NCBI RefSeq assembly: GCF_009498295.1
Contig: NZ_CP040813.1
Coordinates: 2,983,001 to 3,047,000, forward strand
Source: Oceanihabitans sp. IOP_32
Lineage (GTDB): Bacteria; Bacteroidota; Bacteroidia; Flavobacteriales; Flavobacteriaceae
Direction of reading: 5' to 3'
Length of the DNA stretch: 64,000 bases
The notes under the pieces were generated by a model that was not told the DNA's origin, did not search any database, and was given only the letters and a program-made list of their open reading frames with translations. Shown piece after piece: positions 43,501-53,556 of this stretch (the stretch's first letter is position 1; the number at the start of each line of letters is the position of its first letter). A program made the translations under genes and the position numbers.

Positions 43501-44199
43501 TTATGACGAACAAGCATCCCATAAAGGATCTTCAGGAAGGGGAGCTGTAACATGAATCTTGTTTTTAGAAACAGGATGAGTAAATTGGATGGCTCTGGCG
43601 TGTAAGCTTATCCCAGCATCATTATTACTTCTGTTAAATCCGTATTTTAAATCGCCTTTAATCGGACAGCCTATAGCGGCTAATTGACAGCGTATCTGGT
43701 GATGTCTTCCGGTTTCTAAATTCACTTCTAATAACAGGTAATTATTTAGAGTTTTTAGCGTTTTGTAATGTAAAATGGCTTTTTTACTATCGGTAACCTC
43801 TTTATTGTGGGCATAAGACTTATTGTTTTTCGGATTTTTTTTAAGCCAATGAATTAAGGTGTCCTCTTTTTTTTGTGGTGCCGTTTTAACAATAGCCCAA
43901 TAGGTTTTACGAATGTCTTTAGAAACAAATAGTTTATTGAGTCGAGGTAAAACTTTACTGGTTTTTGCAAAAATAACAAGTCCAGAAGTGGGGCGGTCTA
44001 AGCGGTGTACAGTACCTAAATAAACATTGCCGGGTTTGTTATATTTTTCTTTTATATAGGCTTTAACAATATCACTTAAGGGTTGGTCGCCAGTTTTATC
44101 GCCTTGAACAATATCGCCCACACGTTTATTTATAATAATGAGGTGATTGTCTTCGTAGATTACTTGTAGGTTTGTTTTATGAGATCGTGTTTTAGGCAT
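43501..44199 (-). CDS. RluA family pseudouridine synthase
   Basis: 232 residues. It isomerises uridine in rRNA or tRNA. The catalytic motif is HRLDRPTSGLVIFAKT (about residues 64-79), with LETGRHHQIRCQLA and DLKYGF downstream. There is no S4 domain. The exact target position cannot be read from sequence. It lies 6 bp after panB. Confidence 0.92.
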   Translation of the reverse strand: MPKTRSHKTNLQVIYEDNHLIIINKRVGDIVQGDKTGDQPLSDIVKAYIKEKYNKPGNVYLGTVHRLDRPTSGLVIFAKTSKVLPRLNKLFVSKDIRKTYWAIVKTAPQKKEDTLIHWLKKNPKNNKSYAHNKEVTDSKKAILHYKTLKTLNNYLLLEVNLETGRHHQIRCQLAAIGCPIKGDLKYGFNRSNNDAGISLHARAIQFTHPVSKNKIHVTAPLPEDPLWDACSS

Positions 44200-44205
44200 T
44201 TCTAA

Positions 44206-45024
44206 TCAATATTGCTCACTCTCATTAGGAAAATCTACAGTTTTCACGTCATCCACATATTGAGAAATAGCAGTAGTCATGTCTTCATACAAATTCATAT
44301 ACCGACGTAAAAACCGTGGATTAAATTCATGTGTCATACCAAGCATATCATGTAAAACTAAAACTTGCCCATCAACATCACTTCCTGCTCCAATACCAAT
44401 AATAGGAATGCTAACACTTTCAGCCACTTGTTTGGCTAGTTTTGCCGGTATTTTTTCGAGTACGATAGCAAAACACCCTATTCTTTCCAGCATTTTGGCA
44501 TCGGCGATAAGCTGTTCAGCCTCCTGTTCTTCTTTCGCACGAACCGTGTAGGTACCAAATTTGTAAATAGATTGTGGTGTTAAACCTAAGTGACCCATAA
44601 CTGGAATTCCAGCATGTAAAATACGTTTTATAGACTCTTTTATTTCTTTACCACCCTCTAATTTTACGGCATGAGCTCCACTTTCTTTCATAATTCTAAT
44701 AGCAGAGCGCAGAGCTTCTTTAGGGTCGCTTTGGTAACTTCCAAAAGGCAAATCGACAACAACTAAAGCTCTTTTAATAGCTCTAATTACAGAAGATGCG
44801 TGATATATCATCTGGTCTAAGGTTATAGGTAATGTGGTTTCGTGACCCGCCATAACATTACTAGCCGAGTCGCCAACCAGTATCACATCAACCCCTGCGC
44901 CATCAACAATTTTAGCGGTAGTGTAATCGTAAGCCGTGAGCATCGATATTTTTTCGGTATTGGTTTTCATTTCAACCAACGATTTAACGGTTATGCGTTT
45001 GTACTCTTTTTTTGCTGTAGACAT
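44206..45024 (-). CDS. panB: 3-methyl-2-oxobutanoate hydroxymethyltransferase
   Basis: 272 residues. It makes ketopantoate from ketoisovalerate and methylene-tetrahydrofolate on the way to pantothenate and CoA. Motifs: [39 protein letters not shown] (metal ligand Asp), [39 protein letters not shown]. No other pantothenate genes are adjacent. Confidence 0.96.
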   Translation of the reverse strand: MSTAKKEYKRITVKSLVEMKTNTEKISMLTAYDYTTAKIVDGAGVDVILVGDSASNVMAGHETTLPITLDQMIYHASSVIRAIKRALVVVDLPFGSYQSDPKEALRSAIRIMKESGAHAVKLEGGKEIKESIKRILHAGIPVMGHLGLTPQSIYKFGTYTVRAKEEQEAEQLIADAKMLERIGCFAIVLEKIPAKLAKQVAESVSIPIIGIGAGSDVDGQVLVLHDMLGMTHEFNPRFLRRYMNLYEDMTTAISQYVDDVKTVDFPNESEQY

Positions 45025-45323
45025 AGATTTAGATGCTAATTTTTATAGAGTGTAAAAGTAATGAATTATGTAGATACTGTTAAATTTTTTCTTTTTGAGT
45101 TGCGTATATGGTTTGGTTTTGGTGTTTTTCCAGATGTCATGTGCTTATACATGATTCGCAATCGCTTTGCAGTGCTGATTTTAAACAGCTTGTTTTAAAG
45201 TTTTTTGTTGCCTTAAGCCACCAACCAATACATCGGGGGCACAAAGATACCATGTAAAAATGTTTTTGAATGATGGCGGTAGTTTTACAGGATTATTTTC
45301 TAATTATTCGGATAGGTTTAAGA
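45025..45323. other. Intergenic region, nothing recognised
   Basis: AT-rich spacer of about 300 bp between panB and the DUF5694 gene, both on the minus strand. No convincing frame, terminator or promoter was found. Confidence 0.4.
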
Positions 45324-46181
45324 CTATTGTTTTGACTTCATTATTTCTTTTAATTCCACGGTTTTCCATTCTGGATTATAATCCATAAAATTTTTAAAAA
45401 CGCTAATATGACTGGCTCCTAAAAGGATCATAATTTTTTTATCCGCTTTTGTGATTTGTTTTTGAATGTTAGCGTACATGTATAAATTTCTTTTATACCA
45501 TTCTGAAGCCAAATAGGAGCCAATAGTATCGGTTGGAGATCCCGCTTGATTAGCTAAATTTAAATACCAACCTAGATCGTCTTTTCTGTTTTGTTCCTCA
45601 TTTAAAAAATATAAAATTTGTGTGACTGATTGTGTAGATTTTACAATCGCATTGTATTGGTTTTCATACTTGGTTAAATCTGTATTTTCTTTTTCAAGCA
45701 ATTTGCTTTGTTTCGCTTTTCTCATAGTCTCAAGCATTTGGTTATAGGGAAATGAGGACTCACGATAATCGTAAGCAAATATTTTATCGTGATTTAATTT
45801 TTTTCCGACTCTAAAGGCTAATTGTACAGTTTCACTTCTTTTTAATTCAGCATAGTTATTTGGAGAAAACGATTGGAATATGGAATCTAATTTTTTTTGT
45901 TTCCTAAAAGGATATTCAACAAAAATTTTATCAGGATTAAATTGTGCAATTTTATTACTTATGGTTTCTAGTTCTTTTTGGTTTTTTGCACTTAACACAT
46001 CAACTTCATTAGTTTGAGCAACATCCAAATTGTTTTTTGGATTATAATTTGCAAAATGAAAAGTTCCAATTAGAAGGACTTCAAGTTTGTTTTCCTCTAA
46101 ATCTGCTGCTTTTGTCATGTCTTTTTGCTTGGGCTGGCAAGCAACAAAGGCTAGCATGAGTAATCCTAAAATGTATTTCAT
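45324..46181 (-). CDS. DUF5694 family lipoprotein
   Basis: 285 residues from the ATG at 46181. A longer frame to 46268 would put 29 residues ahead of an obvious lipoprotein signal (MKYILGLLMLAFVAC), so the shorter start is preferred. EVLLIGTFHFANY, KIFVEYPFRKQ, FAYDYRE and IMILLGASHISVFKNF form the core, a pattern distantly like TraB/PrgY/ChaN-type proteins. NCBI calls similar proteins DUF5694. Function unknown; envelope location likely. Confidence 0.83.
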   Translation of the reverse strand: MKYILGLLMLAFVACQPKQKDMTKAADLEENKLEVLLIGTFHFANYNPKNNLDVAQTNEVDVLSAKNQKELETISNKIAQFNPDKIFVEYPFRKQKKLDSIFQSFSPNNYAELKRSETVQLAFRVGKKLNHDKIFAYDYRESSFPYNQMLETMRKAKQSKLLEKENTDLTKYENQYNAIVKSTQSVTQILYFLNEEQNRKDDLGWYLNLANQAGSPTDTIGSYLASEWYKRNLYMYANIQKQITKADKKIMILLGASHISVFKNFMDYNPEWKTVELKEIMKSKQ

Positions 46182-46465
46182 GTACTGCGTTTTAATAGGG
46201 TTAAAATTATTAATAGGGGTAATGTTTTGATATTTAATTGAATCCCAAATGAGTTTAAATATTGGCAAGAAGTATGGTTTTTAGAGTTGTGTTCCAAATG
46301 CACCAAGCTTTTGTAATTTTCAATTTTTTTTATTGCTGAAAAACAGGATTTAATTGAGTGCCTTTAAGACTTTCTAATTTTCAATAGATTCGTGTTTAGG
46401 GCTAAAAATTGTTCATTTTCTAGTGAACTATACACTTATACAAGCTCTGCCAAAATAATTCAACA

Positions 46466-46492
46466 TAATAAAAACGCCCTTTAGGGTATTTT
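46466..46492 (-). terminator. Probable terminator of sdaA
   Basis: On the minus strand AAAATACCCT, loop AA, AGGGCGTTTT then Ts: a stem with one mismatch and one G-U, about 30 bases after the sdaA stop. Confidence 0.55.
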
Positions 46493-46519
46493 AAAAATCT
46501 AATTCCTTGGGAATTGCCA

Positions 46520-47941
46520 CTAACAATCCGATAAATTCACTCCAACCGCCAAGCCACCTTCGCTGGTTTCTTTGTATTTGGTACTCATATCTTTTGCAGT
46601 TTCCCACATGGTATTTACGACCTTATCTAAAGGCACTTTAACGTTTTTGGGGTCGGTATCTAAAGCCAGTTCTGCCGCATTAATCGCCTTAATGGCACCC
46701 ATGGCATTACGTTCTATACAAGGTATTTGAACCAAGCCGCCAATAGGATCGCAGGTTAAGCCTAGATGGTGCTCCATAGCAATTTCGGCAGCGATTAAAA
46801 CCTGTTCTGGTGTGCCACCACTTAACTCGGTTAATGCTCCAGCAGCCATAGCCGATGATACGCCAATTTCGGCTTGACAACCGCCCATGGCCGCACTAAT
46901 AGTGGCACCTTTTTTAAAGATGCTACCTATTTCGCCAGCCACTAATAAAAAGCGTTTAATATCATCAAAATCGCCATCGTGATTTTCAATTACTAAATAA
47001 TACATCAGTACTGCGGGAATCACTCCAGCACTGCCATTTGTTGGCGCGGTAACTACACGTCCTAAAGCCGCGTTTACCTCGTTAACCGCTAAAGCAAAAC
47101 AGCTAACCCATTTTAAAATTTGTCGAAATTTAACCTCGGTGTCTCTAATGGAATACAACCATTCTACGGGATTGCTATAAGGCGTTTTGCTTTTTAAAGT
47201 TTGGTGAATATCAAAGGCACGCCGTCTTACATTTAAGCCACCTGGAAGATGCCCTTCGGTATGGCAACCAATATACATGCATTCTAGCATAGTATCCCAA
47301 ATGCGTTTTAATTCGCTATCGATAACCGCTTCGCTGCGAATAGATTTTTCGTTTTCTAAAACCACTTTAGAAATCGGCATATTTAAATCTATACAATACT
47401 GTAAAAGCTCACTGCCTTTATCAATAGGATAGGGAAAAGAATGTTTTATTTCAGCATTTTTTTTATGAACGCTGCGTTCTTCTTTAACCACAAAACCACC
47501 TCCAATAGAGTAAAACGTCGATGTTAATTTTTCACCGTTAATAGTTGCTGTAAACGACATTCCATTAGAGTGAAATGGTAAAAAGTTTTTGTTGAAAACA
47601 ATAGCAGTTTCTGGGTTAAATTCTATCGATTTTTCACCATTAACAGTGAGTGTTTTATTTGTTTTTATGTTAGAAACTATGGTTTCAATGTCATCAGTAG
47701 GAATGGTTTCTGGATCTACACCAGTTAAACCTAACATTACGGCGTAGTCTGTAGCATGGCCTTTACCTGTTAACGATAAGGAGCCGTACAAATCGACAGT
47801 AATAGCTTGAATATTATCAAATTTGTTTGTTGCTTTAAGCTCTTTAATCCAACGTTCGGCAGCTCGCCAAGGGCCAAGAGTGTGTGAGCTTGAAGGACCT
47901 ACACCTATTTTTAGCATATCGAAAACAGAGATACATTCCAT
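46520..47941 (-). CDS. sdaA: L-serine ammonia-lyase (iron-sulphur type)
   Basis: 473 residues, single-chain type with N-terminal beta and C-terminal alpha parts. It deaminates L-serine to pyruvate using a 4Fe-4S cluster. The N terminus holds [27 protein letters not shown]. In the alpha part [35 protein letters not shown] and [22 protein letters not shown] carry the cluster cysteines. The closing NLSDC is the C-terminal cysteine typical of the family. Transcribed alone from a TATATTTG box at 47971-47964. Confidence 0.96.
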   Translation of the reverse strand: MECISVFDMLKIGVGPSSSHTLGPWRAAERWIKELKATNKFDNIQAITVDLYGSLSLTGKGHATDYAVMLGLTGVDPETIPTDDIETIVSNIKTNKTLTVNGEKSIEFNPETAIVFNKNFLPFHSNGMSFTATINGEKLTSTFYSIGGGFVVKEERSVHKKNAEIKHSFPYPIDKGSELLQYCIDLNMPISKVVLENEKSIRSEAVIDSELKRIWDTMLECMYIGCHTEGHLPGGLNVRRRAFDIHQTLKSKTPYSNPVEWLYSIRDTEVKFRQILKWVSCFALAVNEVNAALGRVVTAPTNGSAGVIPAVLMYYLVIENHDGDFDDIKRFLLVAGEIGSIFKKGATISAAMGGCQAEIGVSSAMAAGALTELSGGTPEQVLIAAEIAMEHHLGLTCDPIGGLVQIPCIERNAMGAIKAINAAELALDTDPKNVKVPLDKVVNTMWETAKDMSTKYKETSEGGLAVGVNLSDC

Positions 47942-47963
47942 AATTTTAAATTAATATTCTAAA

Positions 47964-47971
47964 CAAATATA
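47964..47971 (-). promoter_or_regulatory. -7 box for sdaA
   Basis: TATATTTG on the minus strand matches TAnnTTTG, 22 bases before the ATG. Confidence 0.5.
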
Positions 47972-48059
47972 GATAGTTTTAAATGAATTTTATTTTTTTG
48001 ATATGAATTATCTTGAAAGGTTTTTAATGTTTGTATCTGTTGGAAATTGTGATACCAAA

Positions 48060-48345
48060 TCTTTTAAGAGGTTTTATTGCGCAAAGTTGCGGAGACGCAA
48101 AGACGCAAAGTCTAAAATCTGGATTAAAATAGTTTTAAAAGCCTCTGTGAATCGCTGCGCAATCTTCGTGAAACTCTGTGTCATAGCTCTAATCTCCAAA
48201 TGCCGAATTCTTTTTGTGTTTTGAGCTCCTGTAAAGTGGATTATGGGATGTCTCAATCGTGCCTCATTTCGACATGACAAATCGTATGGGTTTAATTCGT
48301 GAAAATTAGTGAAATTCGTGTAAAATTAGTTCTTGTACTGCGTTT
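48060..48345. other. Word-like degenerate repetitive spacer upstream of dnaK
   Basis: No gene. The sequence echoes itself: GCGCAAAGTTGCGGAGACGC, ACGCAAAGACGCAAAG (48095-48111), then TGAATCGCTGCGCAATC, TTCGTGAAACTCTG and later AATTCGTGAAAATTAG and GAAATTCGTG. Open frames on both strands here are artefacts of the repeats. Such patches recur between flavobacterial genes and their origin is not known to me. Confidence 0.45.
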
Positions 48346-48390
48346 TTGTATGATTTTGAGTGGTTTATGGTTAGCTGCTGTATAAAAACA

Positions 48391-48430
48391 TGACACCGTG
48401 TCATACTTTTTGAGTTGGCATAATGATTGA
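48391..48430 (+). promoter_or_regulatory. dnaK control region: palindrome plus sigma-54-like element
   Basis: TGACAC-C-GTGTCA (48391-48403) is a perfect palindrome. Twelve bases later comes TGGCATAATGATTGA (48416-48430), with GG-N10-GA spacing like a -24/-12 promoter, 52 bp before the dnaK ATG. The lon promoter has the same TGGCATA-N3-ATTGA. Palindrome plus promoter look like a heat-shock control site. Confidence 0.55.
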
Positions 48431-48481
48431 CTTAAACAGTACGACATTAAAAAAATAATATTCAATTAAATAAAACATATT

Positions 48482-50395
48482 ATGAGTAAAATTATTGGAA
48501 TAGATTTAGGAACAACCAACTCTTGCGTTTCTGTAATGGAAGGTAACGATCCAGTGGTTATCCCTAACGCAGAGGGTAAACGCACAACACCATCGGTAAT
48601 TGCTTTTGTTGAAGGTGGAGAAATTAAAGTTGGTGACCCAGCAAAACGTCAAGCGGTTACAAACCCAACAAAAACGGTTTATTCTATTAAGCGTTTTATG
48701 GGAACTAAATTTTCTGAAGCTAAAGCTGAAGCAGAACGTGTAGCCTATAAAGTGGTTAAAGGCGATAATGATACACCTAGAGTAGATATTGATGGTAGAA
48801 TGTATACCGCTCAAGAATTATCGGCAATGGTACTTCAAAAAATGAAGAAAACCGCCGAAGATTATTTGGGTACAACAGTGTCTGAAGCTGTTATTACGGT
48901 ACCAGCTTACTTTAACGATGCACAACGTCAAGCGACTAAGGAAGCCGGAGAGATTGCTGGCTTAAAAGTACGTCGTATTATTAACGAGCCAACCGCTGCC
49001 GCTTTAGCGTACGGAATGGACAAAAAAGGAACAGACCAAAAAATTGCTGTTTTTGATTTTGGTGGAGGAACACATGATGTTTCAATATTAGAATTAGGTG
49101 ACGGTGTTTTTGAGGTATTATCTACAGAAGGTGATACTCACTTGGGTGGTGACGATGTTGACGATAAAATAATTAATTGGTTAGCAGACGAATTTCAGGC
49201 GGAAGAGTCCTTAGATTTGCGTAAAGATCCAATGTCACTACAACGTTTAAAAGAAGCTGCAGAGAAAGCTAAAATTGAATTATCGTCTGCAGAACAAACA
49301 GAGATTAACTTACCTTATATTACGGCTACTGCTAGTGGACCAAAACACTTAGTACGTACGTTAACACGTTCAAAATTCGAACAATTAATCGACGATTTAG
49401 TAAAGCGTACAATCGCGCCTTGTGAGTCTGCCTTGAAAGCCGCAGGTATCTCTAAAAACGACATCGATCAAGTTATTTTAGTAGGAGGATCTACGCGTAT
49501 TCCAGCCGTACAAAAAGCCGTAGAAAATTTCTTTGGCAAAGCGCCAAGTAAAGGGGTAAACCCAGACGAGGTGGTATCTTTAGGAGCTGCTATTCAAGGT
49601 GGTGTTTTATCTGGAGATGTTAAAGATGTATTACTTTTAGATGTTACACCTTTATCACTTGGTATTGAAACTATGGGTAATGTTATGACCAAGCTTATTG
49701 AAGCAAACACTACAATTCCTACCAAAAAATCACAGGTGTTCTCTACCGCTGCCGATAATCAGCCATCAGTAGAAATTCACGTATTACAAGGTGAGCGTTC
49801 TATGGCTGCCGATAATAAAACGATTGGGCGTTTCCATCTAGATGGTATTCCACCAGCTAAGCGTGGTACCCCGCAAATTGAAGTGACTTTCGATATTGAT
49901 GCTAACGGTATTATTCACGTTACGGCAACAGATAAAGCGACTAATAAAACGCAAGATATTCGAATTGAAGCATCTTCTGGTTTAACTGAAGAGGAAATTA
50001 AAAAGATGAAAGCAGATGCTGAAGCTAATGCCGAAGCCGATGCTAAAGCTGTTGAAAATGCTCAGAAATTAAATGAAGCAGATTCAATGATTTTCCAAAC
50101 TGAAAAGCAATTAGAAGAATTTGGTGATAAATTATCAGACGATAAAAAACAACCTATTTTAGATGCTTTAGAAGAATTGAAAAAAGCATATGAAACTAAA
50201 GACATTGCTTTAATTACACCAGCTTTAGACAAAATTAACGAAGCGTGGAAACAAGCTTCTGAAGAAATGTATAAAGCACAAGCAGACGCTCAAGGTGGTG
50301 GTGCTGCTCCAGGACCAGATGCTGCTGGACAAGCTGGAAAAACAGAAGGTGAAAGTAACGATGTTGAAGACGTAGATTTTGAAGAGGTGAAGTAA
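48482..50395 (+). CDS. dnaK: Chaperone protein DnaK (Hsp70)
   Basis: 637 residues. The ATPase domain starts [18 protein letters not shown] and has [18 protein letters not shown] and [11 protein letters not shown]. The substrate-binding domain holds [20 protein letters not shown]. The lid is alpha-helical and the tail ends [11 protein letters not shown]. It refolds proteins in the cytoplasm with DnaJ and GrpE, neither of which is adjacent. The gene stands alone between the control region at 48391 and a terminator at 50485. Confidence 0.98.
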   Translation: MSKIIGIDLGTTNSCVSVMEGNDPVVIPNAEGKRTTPSVIAFVEGGEIKVGDPAKRQAVTNPTKTVYSIKRFMGTKFSEAKAEAERVAYKVVKGDNDTPRVDIDGRMYTAQELSAMVLQKMKKTAEDYLGTTVSEAVITVPAYFNDAQRQATKEAGEIAGLKVRRIINEPTAAALAYGMDKKGTDQKIAVFDFGGGTHDVSILELGDGVFEVLSTEGDTHLGGDDVDDKIINWLADEFQAEESLDLRKDPMSLQRLKEAAEKAKIELSSAEQTEINLPYITATASGPKHLVRTLTRSKFEQLIDDLVKRTIAPCESALKAAGISKNDIDQVILVGGSTRIPAVQKAVENFFGKAPSKGVNPDEVVSLGAAIQGGVLSGDVKDVLLLDVTPLSLGIETMGNVMTKLIEANTTIPTKKSQVFSTAADNQPSVEIHVLQGERSMAADNKTIGRFHLDGIPPAKRGTPQIEVTFDIDANGIIHVTATDKATNKTQDIRIEASSGLTEEEIKKMKADAEANAEADAKAVENAQKLNEADSMIFQTEKQLEEFGDKLSDDKKQPILDALEELKKAYETKDIALITPALDKINEAWKQASEEMYKAQADAQGGGAAPGPDAAGQAGKTEGESNDVEDVDFEEVK

Positions 50396-50484
50396 GCAGA
50401 TAGCTCATACCGATATTATCGGAAATGTGCGAATTGCATGTCCCGAATTTGTTTCGGGATCTCAAAAAATTTAGTGTAGATTTA

Positions 50485-50515
50485 AAAACGCAATCATGAA
50501 TTTGGTTGCGTTTTT
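50485..50515 (+). terminator. Terminator after dnaK
   Basis: AAAACGCAA pairs with TTGCGTTTT (loop about 12), followed by Ts. Two further hairpins (CCGATATTATCGG at 50410 and TCCCGAA/TTCGGGA at 50441-50459) lie between the stop and this terminator. Confidence 0.85.
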
Positions 50516-50607
50516 TTGTGTGATAAAATTGTTGTTTTTTAGAGTGCTATTCATGTCCTAAATTCAAGGTCTTTTTGTACTTTTAGCATTCTTTTTAAAA
50601 AACTAAA

Positions 50608-51837
50608 ATGTCTTTTTCCAAATCCTTAAAATCGTCTTATCAACCCAAACGTTTAGCGGTTAAACTAAATGCAAAAGGCGAGCAATTTGTTTATCAGGGG
50701 CATCCATGGATTTTTTCAGATAATATCGTTAAAATTAAAGACGATGCACAATCTGGAGATTTAGCTATTATTTTCGGTAAAAATAAAAACAGAGTCATTG
50801 GTTTAGGATTATATGATGCCCATTCGCCTATTCGAATAAAAATGCTTCATAATAGTATAGAAAAGGTAGAAATAAACGCCGAATTTTTTCAACAAAAAAT
50901 AGAAGCCGCATTTGCTAAACGAAGAAAATTATTAAAAACCAATACCAATAGTTACCGTTTATTATTTGGCGAAAACGATGGTTTTCCTGGCCTTATTGCC
51001 GATGTTTATGCTGAGGTTTTGGTGGTGAAAATGTATTCTGAAATATGGTTGCCCTATTTAGAATCTATAATTCCAAATTTACAGAAAATTTCAAAGTCAA
51101 AAACGGTTGTCATTCGTTTAAGCCGCAGTATGGAACAATCAAAACTTCATAAGCTTAAAAATGGCGAAGTGGTTTATGGTAGTTTAGACGATGAGGTCGT
51201 TAGGTTTGTAGAACATCATGTCAATTTTTCAGCCAATGTTATAAAAGGTCATAAAACAGGTTATTTTTTAGACCATCGCGCAAACCGTAAACAAGTGGGA
51301 GAGTGGAGTAAAGGCAAGACGGTTTTAGATGTGTTTTCTTATGCTGGTGGATTTTCTATTCACGCGCTTTATAATGGCGCAAAAGAAGTGACAAGTCTCG
51401 ATATTAGTAAACAAGCTTTAGAAATTGCAAAGCAAAACGCTAAGCTTAATAAATATGTAGGAATCCACAAAACGATTGCAGGAGATGCTTTTGAGGAGCT
51501 TAAAAAACTGATAGATAAACAAGTGACCTTCAATGTGGTAGTAATCGATCCGCCAAGTTTTGCAAAACAAGCCTCAGAAATTGATTTAGCGAAAAAAAAG
51601 TATTTTCAACTCGCTAAATTAGGCGAACAATTAACTGCTAAAAAAGGATTATTGGTTTTAGCCTCTTGCTCTTCAAGGGTTTCCAGTCAAGCATTTTACG
51701 ATATTAATAGCCAAGCCTTAACATCTTCAAATAGAAATTATGATGAGATTTTAAGAACGCAACACGATAGCGATCATCCTATTGGTTTTCCTGAAGGTGC
51801 TTATTTAAAATGTGCTTATTATCGGTTTTTGGAATAG
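50608..51837 (+). CDS. Class I SAM-dependent rRNA cytosine-C5 methyltransferase, RlmI-like
   Basis: 409 residues. The N-terminal PUA-like domain (about 15-90) has RLAVKLNAKGEQFVYQGHPWIFSDNI. A middle domain holds RLLFGENDGFPGLIADVY and KTGYFLDHRANRKQV. The C-terminal Rossmann domain has VLDVFSYAGGFSIHAL (SAM binding) and VVIDPPSFAKQ (catalytic), then LASCSS with the typical cysteine. This order is that of RlmI (23S m5C1962). Confidence 0.92.
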   Translation: MSFSKSLKSSYQPKRLAVKLNAKGEQFVYQGHPWIFSDNIVKIKDDAQSGDLAIIFGKNKNRVIGLGLYDAHSPIRIKMLHNSIEKVEINAEFFQQKIEAAFAKRRKLLKTNTNSYRLLFGENDGFPGLIADVYAEVLVVKMYSEIWLPYLESIIPNLQKISKSKTVVIRLSRSMEQSKLHKLKNGEVVYGSLDDEVVRFVEHHVNFSANVIKGHKTGYFLDHRANRKQVGEWSKGKTVLDVFSYAGGFSIHALYNGAKEVTSLDISKQALEIAKQNAKLNKYVGIHKTIAGDAFEELKKLIDKQVTFNVVVIDPPSFAKQASEIDLAKKKYFQLAKLGEQLTAKKGLLVLASCSSRVSSQAFYDINSQALTSSNRNYDEILRTQHDSDHPIGFPEGAYLKCAYYRFLE

Positions 51838-51840
51838 GTT

Positions 51841-51973
51841 TAAGTGTTAAGTATTAAGTAGGGAGTATTAAGTATTAAGTAGGGAGTATTAAGTATTAAG
51901 TAGGGAGTATTAAGTATGGAGTATTAAGTACTAAGTAGGGAGTATTAAGTAGGGAGTATTAAGTATTAAGTAC
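51841..51973. repeat. Heptamer tandem repeat, 19 units
   Basis: 133 bp made wholly of 7 bp units: TAAGTAT, TAAGTAG, GGAGTAT and close variants (TAAGTGT, TAAGTAC). They mostly form a 21 bp higher-order unit, TAAGTAT-TAAGTAG-GGAGTAT, repeated three times cleanly, then shortened copies. It begins four bases after the methyltransferase stop. The length is 19 x 7 exactly. Confidence 0.93.
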
Positions 51974-52011
51974 AAAGACTGTTGTTTTTACTATGCGTGC
52001 ATAATATTTAT

Positions 52012-52019
52012 TATATTTG
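52012..52019 (+). promoter_or_regulatory. -7 box downstream of the heptamer array
   Basis: TATATTTG matches TAnnTTTG, 74 bases before the ATG at 52093. The heptamer array ends 38 bp upstream, so the -33 region lies just outside it. Confidence 0.5.
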
Positions 52020-52092
52020 CTAATAAGTTTTAGAGTACACGTAATACTATAAACTTCAATTCGCAAGATTTCAGACTTTATAAAACAAAAAC

Positions 52093-53040
52093 ATGACAAC
52101 TAAACTCACACAACTTTTAAATATTAAATATCCCATAATACAAGCACCAATGTTTTTGGTATCGAATGTTGCCATGGTAACCGAAGCCATGAAAAGTGGT
52201 ATCGCAGGATGTATTCCTGCACTTAATTATCGAACGCTTGACGAATTGCGTGCGGCTATAAAAACATTGCACGCTAATCAGGTTGAAGGGGGAGCTTTTG
52301 GTTTTAATTTAATTGTTAATAAATCTAATTTAAAATATAAAGAGCAGTTAAAAGTTATTTGCGAGGAAGGCTGCGATTTTATTATAACCTCTTTAGGAAG
52401 TCCAGAAGAAACTATAATTCAAGCTCATAAAGTGGGAATAAAAGTGTTTTGTGATGTGGTCGATTTAAAGTTTGCTAAAAAAGTGGAGCACTTAGGTGCA
52501 GATGCGGTAATAGCGGTTAATAATCAAGCAGGTGGACACAGAGGTGATAAATCTCCTGAGGTCTTGATAAAAGAGTTAGTCGCTCATTGTAGTATTCCTA
52601 TTATTTCTGCAGGTGGCGTTGGTTGTAAAGCAGATGTAGATAAAATGTTAAGCTATGGAGCAGAAGGCGTATCTGTTGGTAGCCCATTTATAGCTTCAAT
52701 TGAAGCAGATGTTACAGACGAGTACAAACAAGCTTGTGTAGACTATGGAGCTGAAGATATTGTGATGACCGAACGTATTTCTGGTACACCATGCACCGTA
52801 ATAAATACGCCTTATGTGCAGAAAATAGGTACGAAACAAACCTGGTTAGAGTCGGTTTTAAATAAAAATAAAAAGCTTAAAAAGTGGGTTAAAATGGTTC
52901 GTTTTTCAATTGGAATGAATGCCGCTAAAAACGCCGCGACGAAAGCTACCTATAAAACGGTTTGGGTGGCTGGACCAAGTATCGAGAATACTACAGAGAT
53001 TCTTCCAACAAAAGACATTATAAATCGCTTAATCAATTAA
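52093..53040 (+). CDS. Nitronate monooxygenase-like FMN enzyme
   Basis: 315 residues, TIM-barrel fold. YPIIQAPMFLVSNVAMVTEA at the N terminus binds FMN. VNNQAGGHRGD contains the catalytic-type histidine, and IISAGGVGCKADVDKMLSYGAEGVSVGSPF is the phosphate-binding half. It fits the 2-nitropropane dioxygenase/nitronate monooxygenase superfamily. Enoyl-ACP reductase FabK is a relative, so the true substrate is open. Its 3' end overlaps the opposing gene by 12 bp. Confidence 0.88.
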   Translation: MTTKLTQLLNIKYPIIQAPMFLVSNVAMVTEAMKSGIAGCIPALNYRTLDELRAAIKTLHANQVEGGAFGFNLIVNKSNLKYKEQLKVICEEGCDFIITSLGSPEETIIQAHKVGIKVFCDVVDLKFAKKVEHLGADAVIAVNNQAGGHRGDKSPEVLIKELVAHCSIPIISAGGVGCKADVDKMLSYGAEGVSVGSPFIASIEADVTDEYKQACVDYGAEDIVMTERISGTPCTVINTPYVQKIGTKQTWLESVLNKNKKLKKWVKMVRFSIGMNAAKNAATKATYKTVWVAGPSIENTTEILPTKDIINRLIN

Positions 53041-53385
53041 AACCATTTTAGTCTTTTTCCTATTTCTATTTTTACCAGTAAATATATTAATGCTAATGCT
53101 GGCTGTTAAACCTCCTAATGTCGTAGCGCCCCATTCACCGCCATCAAACTTATTGTTCGCCTTACTGCTATCGTAAACTTCTTTTGCAAGCCCCACGAAA
53201 GTTGAGGCACCTAAACTATACCAAAAAGCCTTCTTTTTGTTTTTTGTAGTGCTATAAACTATTGTGTAGGTTGTAGCAGATATTAAAGCACCAGCTCCAA
53301 AATGCAATTTGTCATCTTTAGAAATGGTTTGCGCTTTACAATGCCCCGAAATTAATACTAACAAAAAAACAACATATATATTCAT
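53029..53385 (-). CDS. Small exported protein, YfiM/DUF2279-like
   Basis: 118 residues with a signal peptide (cleavage near GHCKAQ). DKLHFGAGALISATTYTIVY resembles the DKxxHF start of YfiM/DUF2279 proteins. GASTFVGLAKEVYDSS and GGEWGATTLGGLTASI are glycine-rich membrane-type helices. Likely in the envelope. Function unknown. The convergent overlap with the enzyme at 52093 is unusual but small. Confidence 0.75.
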   Translation of the reverse strand: MNIYVVFLLVLISGHCKAQTISKDDKLHFGAGALISATTYTIVYSTTKNKKKAFWYSLGASTFVGLAKEVYDSSKANNKFDGGEWGATTLGGLTASISINIFTGKNRNRKKTKMVLID

Positions 53386-53556
53386 TGCACCACATAAGGA
53401 AAATACGAGTTTAATGATTATTTATGACAGTCTGAACAAATATTTGTTTAAATACCATTTTATTAGATTACTTACTGTTTTTTAAGTTAAAATAAAGCGG
53501 TAAACAGGTAAACCATTTTAAAAAGTAGCTTAATTTTAAACTAAAAATAAAAAAGT

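Noticed and set aside
46182-46268. Longer N terminus for the DUF5694 protein
   Set aside because: It would bury a clear lipoprotein signal peptide behind 29 residues.
48003-48280. Overlapping 68-73 codon frames on both strands before dnaK
   Set aside because: They lie in the repetitive spacer and translate its repeated words; no protein character.
51841-51973. CRISPR-like array
   Set aside because: The units are contiguous heptamers with no spacers and no cas genes; it is a simple tandem repeat.
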